From positions 1 to 5,244 of the forward strand of contig PUNU01000074.1 of NCBI GenBank assembly GCA_003551865.1: 5,244 nt of DNA, written 5' to 3'. This document shows, piece by piece, positions 1-4,693 of this stretch. Each line of letters starts with the position of its first letter. Within the stretch, counting starts at the first letter, position 1. Position numbers and translations under genes: made by a program. The notes beneath the pieces were generated by a model, which saw nothing but the letters and a program-made list of their open reading frames with translations, had not been told where the DNA came from and did not search any database. This DNA is from Syntrophomonadaceae bacterium. GTDB lineage: Bacteria; Bacillota_D; Dethiobacteria; DTU022.

Positions 1-21
1 AACACGAATTGAGAGGATTAT

Positions 22-414
22 ATGCATCCAAGCCCAAAATATAAACGGAGCAGGCAGAGGGAACGTATATTGAGAATCCTGCGCAGCACCGTTAACCACC
101 CCACCGCCGACCGGATTTATAACGAACTCAAGCAAGAGTTTCCCAGCCTGAGCATGGGAACTGTCTACCGCAACCTCGATATCCTCGTTAAGCAAAACCT
201 GGTCAAGAAACTGGAATCAGGGAGCAACTTCGCCCGGTTTGACGCCAACGTTTCACCGCACAGTCATTTTATTTGCCGGGAGTGCGGTGCGGTAATCGAT
301 TTGCCCTTAAAGGACCTTTCTCACCTGGAAAAAGAAGTTGAAAAAACGACAGCGCACGAAGTAGATGAGCACCGCGTCTATTTCTATGGACGGTGCCGCC
401 GGTGCGCAGGTTGA
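22..414 (+). CDS. perR: Fur-family metalloregulator, PerR-like
   Basis: A 130-residue metal-dependent repressor of the Fur superfamily, predicted to sense peroxide through a bound Fe/Mn ion. An N-terminal winged helix (about residues 8-65, with the recognition segment SMGTVYRNLDIL) is followed by a dimerisation domain. Two CxxC pairs (C85/C88 and C125/C128) match the structural zinc site of PerR. Aligned by eye to Bacillus subtilis PerR, all five regulatory-site ligands are present: H26, D74, H80, H82 and D93 (H37, D85, H91, H93, D104 in PerR). The last ligand is Asp; Fur proteins usually have Glu there, so PerR is favoured over Fur or Zur. The protein is slightly shorter than B. subtilis PerR at the N-terminus. 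ATG 22 follows GAGAGGAT (11-18), a good ribosome binding site. The promoter lies outside the window. The next gene starts 18 bp after the stop, suggesting co-transcription. The family is certain; the PerR subtype is likely. Confidence 0.9.
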   Translation: MHPSPKYKRSRQRERILRILRSTVNHPTADRIYNELKQEFPSLSMGTVYRNLDILVKQNLVKKLESGSNFARFDANVSPHSHFICRECGAVIDLPLKDLSHLEKEVEKTTAHEVDEHRVYFYGRCRRCAG

Positions 415-432
415 AAGTGCAGGCAGTTGCCC

Positions 433-1683
433 ATGACCGAAGCTGTGATCAAATATCTCGAAGATTTTGCTTTAAAAGAAAACGGGCAGTTGTCGCTGTT
501 TACCGGCGCTGAAAGCCGCACCCTGGTTGAAAATATTAACCGGGGTGGAATATCTGCAACCTACTACAGCAATGAATTCTGGACCGCCCGCCAGAGGCAG
601 TCGTCTTCTCTCCAGGAAATATCTTACCGGGCCTGCTTCAAGCCGCAGCTGCCCCGTTTTTTTATGGAGCTTTTAACTGCACCGGGACAAACAGTATACG
701 ATCCTTTCGCCGGAAGGGGTACCACAACCATTGAGGCCGCCCTCCTGGACCGCATACCCATCGCCAACGATATTAACCCCTTGAGCCGGATCCTCTCCGA
801 GCCCAGGCTGGATCTCCCTTCACTGGAAGAAGTTGAAAAGCGTTTAAAGCAAATAGACCTGGAAGAGCGGGCGGAAAATGAAATCGACCTTTCGATGTTT
901 TACCACCCGAAAACCGAAGCCGAGCTATTAGCCCTGCGCGGTCAACTGCTGGTACGAAAAAAGGCGGGGCTTGAAGACCGTGTCGATCGCTGGATCAGGA
1001 TGGTGGCTACCAACCGCCTCACCGGCCACTCAAAGGGGTTTTTTTCCGTTTACACCATGCCGCCCAACCAGGCCGTATCAGCCGAGCGCCAAAAATTGAT
1101 CAACCGTAAATACAAACAAAAACCCGAATACCGTGACGTGAAAGCCCTGGTCTATAAAAAAACCGCCCGCCTGCTAAAAGGCCTGACCGGTGAAGAATGC
1201 AGGCGCCTGAAAAAAGCGGCAAAGCGGGCCCGCTTTTTTGAAAATGATGCTTCCCAAACCCCGGAGATCCCTTCAGAAAGCGTCGATCTGACCGTCACTT
1301 CTCCACCCTTTTTAAATATCGTCCAGTATTCAAATGATAACTGGCTGCGCTGCTGGTTCAACGGCATCGATACTGAAAAGGTCGATGCGCGCATCACCAC
1401 GTCAGCCGGTATCGGTGAATGGTCGCTGGTGATGGGCACGGTTTTTGACGAGCTTTACCGCATCACCAGACCTGGAGGCTGGGTCGCCTTCGAAGTGGGC
1501 GAAGTTAAGGGGGGCAAGGTTAACCTCGATGAGGCGGTAGTGCCACTAGGGGTACGGAGCGGCTTCGAATGTATCGGGGTGATCGTAAACCGGCAAATTT
1601 TCACCAAGACTTCCAACATTTGGGGGGTAAAAAACAACCGCTCCGGCACCAACACCAACAGGATTGTTCTTTTCAAAAAGTGA
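433..1683 (+). CDS. SAM-dependent DNA methyltransferase (N4-cytosine/N6-adenine type), solitary
   Basis: Predicted DNA amino-methyltransferase of 416 residues that transfers a methyl group from SAM to an exocyclic amine of C or A. Residues 90-98 (DPFAGRGTT) form SAM-binding motif I, followed by ANDINP (111-116) as motif II. Catalytic motif IV is TSPPF (289-293), and GGWVAFEVGEV (348-358) resembles the later core strands. The segment EISYRACFKPQLP just before motif I looks like motif X. Between motifs II and IV lie about 150 charged, helix-rich residues that could hold target recognition. TSPPF is more typical of N4-cytosine than of N6-adenine enzymes (DPPY), so m4C is my preferred but unproven guess. 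No restriction nuclease or specificity subunit is next to it, so it appears to be an orphan. ATG 433 is chosen over TTG 427 because the only purine-rich site (AGG at 421-423) is spaced for the ATG; this ribosome binding site is weak, which fits coupling to the perR-like gene 18 bp upstream. An RNA methyltransferase cannot be excluded. Confidence 0.85.
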   Translation: MTEAVIKYLEDFALKENGQLSLFTGAESRTLVENINRGGISATYYSNEFWTARQRQSSSLQEISYRACFKPQLPRFFMELLTAPGQTVYDPFAGRGTTTIEAALLDRIPIANDINPLSRILSEPRLDLPSLEEVEKRLKQIDLEERAENEIDLSMFYHPKTEAELLALRGQLLVRKKAGLEDRVDRWIRMVATNRLTGHSKGFFSVYTMPPNQAVSAERQKLINRKYKQKPEYRDVKALVYKKTARLLKGLTGEECRRLKKAAKRARFFENDASQTPEIPSESVDLTVTSPPFLNIVQYSNDNWLRCWFNGIDTEKVDARITTSAGIGEWSLVMGTVFDELYRITRPGGWVAFEVGEVKGGKVNLDEAVVPLGVRSGFECIGVIVNRQIFTKTSNIWGVKNNRSGTNTNRIVLFKK

Positions 1684-1719
1684 CAGCCCTCCTGGCGCTC
1701 CACTTAATGGGCCTGTCAT
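1681..1719 (+). repeat. Inverted repeat overlapping the methyltransferase stop codon
   Basis: TGACAGCCC (1681-1689) and GGGCCTGTCA (1710-1719) are complementary apart from one bulged base, so the transcript could fold into a 9-bp hairpin starting at the TGA stop codon. There is no T-run after it, so it is not a standard intrinsic terminator. It could stabilise the 3' end of the transcript. Confidence 0.45.
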
Positions 1720-1756
1720 CGCCGTTACGGGTCTAATTACTTGAAAATTAAAAGCC

Positions 1757-1838
1757 GCCTTCGCTGCGCTCAGGAACGCTCGAAACGTCCCCATGGCACC
1801 GCTTTTCACTCAACAAGGACAATAGACTGAGTAGTTGC
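1757..1838 (+). mobile_element. Truncated copy (right half) of the inverted-repeat MITE-like element
   Basis: Aligned by hand without gaps, these 82 bases match 4604-4685 at 75 positions (about 91%). The match starts at GCCTTCGCTGCG and runs to the exact outer end of the complete element, here GTAGTTGC instead of GTAGTTAC. The left arm (GTAACTACTCAG and the GGGGACGGTTC segment) is absent, so the copy is 5'-truncated and cannot form the large hairpin. No target duplication was found around it, as expected for a broken copy. Confidence 0.85.
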
Positions 1839-1841
1839 GCT

Positions 1842-1877
1842 TAAAAAACAAAAAAGCACAGGGCCTAAGCCCTGCAC
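1842..1877 (-). terminator. Rho-independent terminator, minus strand
   Basis: Read on the minus strand, GUGCAGGGC pairs with GCCCUGUGC around a UUAG loop, followed by UUUUUUGUUUUUU. The 9-bp stem includes two G-U pairs that exist only in the minus-strand RNA; the plus-strand RNA would have A-C mismatches there and no U-run. The signal is therefore directional. It lies about 240 bp beyond the stop of the RING/TM2 gene and is the only strong terminator downstream of it. Confidence 0.8.
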
Positions 1878-2013
1878 AAAAATATATAGTAGGAGGTTAG
1901 GTTTTCACATCATCCGGCAAGTTTTGACCGGTTATTGTAATATTCAACAGGCGCCCTGATTATCCTGCTAAATTATAAAATATTTCATAATAAATAAAAT
2001 ATAATTTAAGTAC

Positions 2014-2042
2014 GACACATTGTAGCGGCTCCAAGGTATAAT
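2014..2042 (+). promoter_or_regulatory. Weak candidate promoter in gene-free region
   Basis: A perfect TATAAT (2037-2042) lies 17 bp after GACACA (2014-2019), a poor -35. It points at no gene. The only thing downstream is a small hairpin GGCGT/ACGCC (2078-2092) followed by GGCCCTTTT, which could end a transcript of about 50 nt. This may equally be a chance TATAAT beside an AT-rich tract. Confidence 0.25.
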
Positions 2043-2119
2043 CAGTGCAGCAGATCCGGTCACTCGGGAAGGAGCAAGGCGTAAAAAACGCCGGCCCTTT
2101 TCAGTATGATATGGTTGGG

Positions 2120-2680
2120 TTAAGAGCGCTCCATGGTTTTGCCTCCGGTGGGAGGATCTCCCCTGTTTTGAGCAGCCGCCTGGCGGCTCGAATCATAGAT
2201 CACCCAGATATAAACGGCAATTAATCCGAGCCCGCGGGTAAAAAACCAGGCTGCAACAGCAATCAGGAACCAGAGCAGGCCTTTGCTGAACTGGCCGAGG
2301 TACATGTAGCCGGCACCGGGAAAGATCAGGTTTAAAAGTCCGGTCAAGATAGGATCTTTTCTCAACCCTGCGCTTCCACCGCGGCCATGTTTCACGGGCG
2401 GCCCTTCATCCTGCCGGCCGGAGCCGTTTAAGGCTGACCGGCAGTAGCGGCATTTCACGGCAAAGCTGATAATCTTTTCTCCGCAGTGGGGGCAGCGTTT
2501 ATATGACACCGCCTGCCCGTTATTTTCAAGGACCGGCTTGCCGGTACAGCCAAAGGTGGTGCAGCCGCCGGTTTTTTCCCAACATCTTGCATGATAGTTA
2601 TGCATGCAGAGCCGGCAGCGAATCGAGAGATCGCCCGGTATGAATTCCTGCCCGCATGTACTGCAGTAATTTGCCTTCAT
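2120..2680 (-). CDS. RING/PHD-like zinc finger + zinc ribbon + TM2 domain membrane protein
   Basis: A 186-residue protein of unknown role with three modules. Residues 6-45 carry Cys/His ligands in the order C4-H-C3 (C6, C9, C22, C25, H30, C33, C40, C45), resembling the bacterial RING-finger family (Prok-RING) or a PHD finger. Residues 63-80 form a second zinc ribbon, CPHC then CRYC. After a flexible Gly-rich linker, residues 108-165 match a TM2 domain: two hydrophobic helices (about 111-128 and 134-162) with the FPGAGYMYLGQFSKG turn and a YDSSR end. It is therefore predicted to be membrane-anchored with its zinc modules probably in the cytoplasm. ATG 2680 is chosen because GGAGG (minus strand, 2691-2695) precedes it by 10 nt and the extended -10 sits just upstream. 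A longer frame to 2755 would begin upstream of that promoter and adds no recognisable sequence. It is divergent from the HutP-family gene. RING-like does not by itself imply ubiquitin ligase activity. Confidence 0.85.
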   Translation of the reverse strand: MKANYCSTCGQEFIPGDLSIRCRLCMHNYHARCWEKTGGCTTFGCTGKPVLENNGQAVSYKRCPHCGEKIISFAVKCRYCRSALNGSGRQDEGPPVKHGRGGSAGLRKDPILTGLLNLIFPGAGYMYLGQFSKGLLWFLIAVAAWFFTRGLGLIAVYIWVIYDSSRQAAAQNRGDPPTGGKTMERS

Positions 2681-2701
2681 CAGCAATAATCCTCCACGCC
2701 A

Positions 2702-2710
2702 ATTATAACA
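2702..2710 (-). promoter_or_regulatory. Extended -10 promoter for the RING/TM2 gene
   Basis: The minus strand reads TGTTATAAT, a perfect -10 with the TGn extension. The nearest -35 is poor (TTGTTC, 15 bp away), which extended -10 promoters tolerate. Transcription would begin near 2695-2697, so the GGAGG site would sit at the very 5' end of a leader of only about 15 nt. That is tight but favours the ATG at 2680. Confidence 0.5.
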
Positions 2711-2757
2711 CAGTTGAGGGCTGAACAAACCCTTCAGAAAGGAGCTTAAAAACACAC

Positions 2758-2786
2758 TTGCCCTTTACAAAGGTAAAGTAGATAAT
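2758..2786 (+). promoter_or_regulatory. Promoter of the HutP-family gene with inverted repeat in the spacer
   Basis: TTGCCC (2758-2763) and GATAAT (2781-2786) are separated by exactly 17 bp. CTTTAC-AAAG-GTAAAG (2763-2778), a perfect 6-bp inverted repeat, fills most of the spacer and is placed where a bound repressor would block RNA polymerase. The protein that would bind is unknown. Confidence 0.6.
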
Positions 2787-2827
2787 TAACAGAAGACTGA
2801 AATAAAATGATTCCACAAGGAGAGAGT

Positions 2828-3235
2828 ATGATGGAAAGCCGCGACGTTGCGCAGGCAGCCGTTAACATGGCCATGAGTACAACCAGGGAAGCGGAAATGG
2901 AGTTGAAACAAAAGTATCAAGAAGAAGGGATTCAAGCGCTGGCAGTTGATTACGGGGGAGAATTCTTAAGCTCCCTGCAAAAGGTTGTGGAAAGGGCGGT
3001 TGTCGCCTCAAAAAGAGAAAACATCATTGACGACACCAGCCACTCCGACGGAGCCGTTGCCGGGGCTACCCGTGAAGCCCTGGGGCAGATTATGCCCAAA
3101 GCGCTGGGCCTCAATGTCGGCGGCAAGGTCGGCATCGCCCGGGGCGGCACCCATATTGTCGTAGTGATATTTTTCGGAATCGGGCTTCTGCACAGAAATG
3201 ATATAGCGATCGGCCTGGGGCACCGGGCGATTTAG
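2828..3235 (+). CDS. HutP-family protein
   Basis: A 135-residue protein resembling HutP, the histidine- and metal-dependent RNA-binding antiterminator of Bacillus histidine-utilisation operons. The C-terminal half carries the resemblance: GAVAGATREAL (75-85), KVGIARGG (100-107), a hydrophobic strand (110-121) and the terminal AIGLGHRAI (127-135), corresponding to the GVGINHI end of B. subtilis HutP. H132 aligns with metal ligand H138 of HutP. The HATMEAL region aligns with GATREAL, so the H77 ligand is Gly here (G79); H72 may or may not replace H73, depending on gaps. The N-terminus (helix 1-33) does not resemble B. subtilis HutP. No hut gene is nearby, so the RNA target and ligand are unknown. 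ATG 2828 is preferred because AGGAG (2818-2822) is 5 nt upstream; ATG 2831 is equally possible (8 nt), while ATG 2807 lacks a site. The family is likely; a histidine-regulation role is not implied. Confidence 0.8.
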   Translation: MMESRDVAQAAVNMAMSTTREAEMELKQKYQEEGIQALAVDYGGEFLSSLQKVVERAVVASKRENIIDDTSHSDGAVAGATREALGQIMPKALGLNVGGKVGIARGGTHIVVVIFFGIGLLHRNDIAIGLGHRAI

Positions 3236-3511
3236 CGGCCTTTCAATAAAACGCTTATATACATTATCTAAGTGTTTTCAACACTGGAGCATCGGCCCAT
3301 AATCACCTGCAGAAAAGTGAAGCGGCTCACCGGGGGGCTTCCAGTGTTAATCTAGTGCAAACAACTATTATTTTATATCATTGCTGCTACACATTTAACA
3401 GTCAGGTTAATGTTGCCCCGGCAATAGATATCGGCTTTATAGTAGAATAAATTTTTACTGCGGAACCAAGTGTCCGGCCCGGTTGTCGGTGATTTAGAGG
3501 AGGGGGATAAT
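3236..3511 (+). other. Intergenic leader-like region with two competing hairpins
   Basis: AACACT (3280-3285) can pair with AGTGTT (3271-3276) in a tight hairpin with a TTC loop, or as AACACTGGAGC (3280-3290) with GCTTCCAGTGTT (3337-3348; one bulged base) in a larger structure with a loop of about 46 nt. The two folds exclude each other. A small inner hairpin around GTGAAGCGGCTCAC is possible. I match no known riboswitch class, and neither hairpin has a T-run. The remainder (3360-3450) is AT-rich and holds a weak promoter candidate. No coding gene is seen. Confidence 0.45.
3413..3443 (+). promoter_or_regulatory. Candidate promoter for the DUF4349 lipoprotein gene
   Basis: TTGCCC (3413-3418) is followed 19 bp later by TATAGT (3438-3443). 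The spacing is long for a sigma-A promoter, and TAGAAT at 3443-3448 is an alternative -10 with no good -35. It lies about 70 bp before the start codon. Read-through from the HutP-family gene is also possible, since no terminator separates the two. Confidence 0.35.
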
Positions 3512-4483
3512 ATGACCGCAAAAAGAACCATGCTGCTGCTTGCCGCAGCCCTGATGTTCGGCCTATTGATTACTGTTTTAAGCTCCTGTGCCGCACCGTA
3601 TCTCATGGAAGTAAGGGATGCCACCGATGCAGTTGTCGCTCCCGAGGAAATGGACCGGCCCTATCCGGTAGAAGAGCATGTCGACGAGTACGCCGCCGAG
3701 AGGGGAGAACCGGACAGGCCCGTGGAGGTCACAGAAGACGGCAGGGTTGGTGAAACTGCCCTGCGCCATGTCATCCGCAGCGGTTCAATAAGCCTGAGTG
3801 TCATAGATACCAGGGAAACCATGAACGATGTACGCAGTATAGTCGAAAATGCCGAAGGCCTCGTCAGTGACTCTTACGTTTATGAAATCCGGGAAGGGCG
3901 GTATGGGGCCAGTATGACCCTTCGCGTTCCGGAGAAAAGGTTTGATACGGTCATGAATACGCTTGAAGAACTGGGGAAAGCAACCAATATTGAGACCCGG
4001 TCGGAAGATGTGACCATGGAGTATGTCGACCTTGAATCACGGTTGAACAACCAGAAAGCCCAGGAAGAAAGATTGATCGAGATCCTGGATAAGGCCGAAA
4101 CCGTGGAAGAAATCCTGGAAGTCGAAAGAGAACTGCACCGGGTTAGAGGTGAAATAGAATCAATGACCGCCCGCTTGAACCGGCTGGAAGATCAGGTATC
4201 CTACGCCACCATCAATTTGAACCTGCGGGAAGAAGCGGTTCCTACCGGCTCCGTTTCCCCCGGGGCATTTGAAAACCTTTCGACCCGGATGGGAGAAGCT
4301 TTTATCGGCAGTGTCAACTTCATATTAAACGCACTTTCGGTTTTAATCGTCGCCATGTCCGCAATTTTGCCCGTACTAATTATTTTGTTCGTAATAGCAA
4401 TTGTGATCTGGCTATTGGTGCGAAGAATTATTAAACGCAGAACAGCGGGTGGAGAAACTATAGAAAAGGAACAAGAGGCATAA
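3512..4483 (+). CDS. DUF4349 domain lipoprotein with C-terminal membrane anchor
   Basis: A 323-residue envelope protein of unknown function. Residues 1-25 form a lipoprotein signal peptide (TAKR, hydrophobic stretch, lipobox LSSC), so C26 would be lipidated on the outer face of the membrane. An acidic linker (about 33-80) precedes a DUF4349 region from about 84 to 240: RHVIRSGSISLSV, then YGASMTLRVPEKRFD, YVDLESRLNNQ and a final strand region QVSYATINLNL. Residues 172-228 are heptad-like and rich in E/R/L, a likely coiled coil. One long hydrophobic segment (about 272-303) followed by a basic tail (VRRIIKRR) is a transmembrane anchor with its end in the cytoplasm. ATG 3512 follows AGGAGG (3498-3503) by 8 nt; the upstream GTG 3470 lacks a site and would bury the signal peptide. 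A strong terminator follows 8 bp after the stop. The domain assignment is firm; its biochemical role is not known to me. Confidence 0.88.
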   Translation: MTAKRTMLLLAAALMFGLLITVLSSCAAPYLMEVRDATDAVVAPEEMDRPYPVEEHVDEYAAERGEPDRPVEVTEDGRVGETALRHVIRSGSISLSVIDTRETMNDVRSIVENAEGLVSDSYVYEIREGRYGASMTLRVPEKRFDTVMNTLEELGKATNIETRSEDVTMEYVDLESRLNNQKAQEERLIEILDKAETVEEILEVERELHRVRGEIESMTARLNRLEDQVSYATINLNLREEAVPTGSVSPGAFENLSTRMGEAFIGSVNFILNALSVLIVAMSAILPVLIILFVIAIVIWLLVRRIIKRRTAGGETIEKEQEA

Positions 4484-4490
4484 AACATAA

Positions 4491-4540
4491 GGGCGTGCAG
4501 GAATTTGCCGGTTAGAATTCCTGCCCGCCTTTATTAATTT
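4491..4540 (+). terminator. Rho-independent terminator of the DUF4349 gene
   Basis: GGCG-T-GCAGGAATT (4492-4505) pairs with AATTCCTGC-C-CGCC (4516-4529): nine perfect pairs, one mismatch, then four GC pairs, closing a 10-nt loop. TTTATTAATTT follows. It lies directly after the lipoprotein stop codon and ends at the edge of the mobile element. Confidence 0.85.
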
Positions 4541-4544
4541 ACGA
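4537..4544 (+). repeat. Target-site duplication, left copy (ATTTACGA)
   Basis: ATTTACGA directly abuts the left end of the 141-bp element and is repeated exactly at 4686-4693, directly abutting its right end. An 8-bp perfect duplication at both borders is strong evidence for insertion by transposition. Confidence 0.85.
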
Positions 4545-4685
4545 GTAACTACTCAGGCCTAAACCGCTATGCCATAGGGGACGGTTCCATCGTTTTCCCT
4601 TCGGCCTTCGCTGCGCTTCGGAACGCTCGAACCGTCCCCATGGCACAGCTTTTCACTCAACAAGGTCAATAGGCTGAGTAGTTAC
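4545..4685. mobile_element. Complete 141-bp MITE, IS66-like ends
   Basis: The ends are GTAACTACTCAGGCCTA (4545-4561) and TAGGCTGAGTAGTTAC (4670-4685), complementary over 16 bp with one bulged base. A second pair lies inside: GCCATAGGGGACGGTTC (4571-4587) against GAACCGTCCCCATGGC (4629-4644), again with one bulge, so the whole unit can fold into a long hairpin. There is no transposase gene. The GTAA outer ends together with the 8-bp duplication are the recognised hallmarks of the IS66 family, so it may have been moved by an IS66-type transposase elsewhere in the genome (inference). It sits between the DUF4349 terminator and the marR stop codon. A truncated relative occurs at 1757-1838. Confidence 0.85.
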
Positions 4686-4693
4686 ATTTACGA
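4686..4693 (+). repeat. Target-site duplication, right copy (ATTTACGA)
   Basis: Exact copy of 4537-4544. It contains the stop codon of the minus-strand marR gene (TTA at 4688-4690 on the plus strand). The insertion hit the very end of the gene but left its stop codon and protein unchanged, because the duplicated target regenerated it. Confidence 0.85.

Larger units (their letters stand above)
1684..2119. other. Gene-free intergenic region with repeat remnant, terminator and AT-rich segment
   Basis: No convincing coding gene lies in these 436 bp. In order it holds the right arm of a hairpin over the methyltransferase stop codon, a truncated copy of the inverted-repeat element (1757-1838), a minus-strand terminator (1842-1877), a 20-codon open minus-strand stretch (1897-1959) just before that terminator, an AT-rich tract (about 1965-2010), and a plus-strand TATAAT (2037-2042) followed by a small GGCGT/ACGCC hairpin (2078-2092). 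The terminator may end the transcript of the minus-strand gene that stops at 2120, giving a 3' tail of about 240 nt, or end a short independent transcript. Confidence 0.6.

Noticed and set aside
427..432. TTG 427 as the methyltransferase start
   Set aside because: It would leave only about 3 nt between the weak AGG site and the start codon. ATG 433 has better spacing and is the stronger codon.
1152..1809. Minus-strand open frames at 1152-1439, 1455-1703 and 1546-1809
   Set aside because: They are antisense to the methyltransferase gene or run into the repeat, have no ribosome binding sites and no domain resemblance.
1793..1825. Ten-codon peptide ORF (ATGGCACCG...TAG) shared by both copies of the repeat
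   Set aside because: It is part of the element's inverted-repeat sequence, has no ribosome binding site, and the similarity between copies is explained by the shared repeat.
1972..2000. PerR/Fur box in the AT-rich tract
   Set aside because: TTATAAAATATTTCATAA superficially resembles a PerR box, but the 7-1-7 inverted repeat is not satisfied and the tract is simply AT-rich.
2681..2755. 25-residue N-terminal extension of the RING/TM2 protein
   Set aside because: It would start upstream of the extended -10 promoter and cover the GGAGG site that clearly serves ATG 2680; it has no recognisable domain.
3280..3348. Known riboswitch between the HutP-family and DUF4349 genes
   Set aside because: I looked for T-box, cobalamin, SAM and cyclic di-GMP conserved segments and found none; only the competing hairpins remain.
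3233..3497. HutP binding site made of UAG triplets after the HutP-family gene
   Set aside because: TAG occurs at 3233, 3353, 3425, 3440, 3443 and 3495, but not with the regular 4-nt spacing of the known B. subtilis HutP sites. This frequency is unremarkable in AT-rich DNA.
3470..3511. GTG 3470 as the start of the DUF4349 gene
   Set aside because: No ribosome binding site precedes it, whereas AGGAGG precedes ATG 3512 by 8 nt and that start gives a clean lipoprotein signal peptide.
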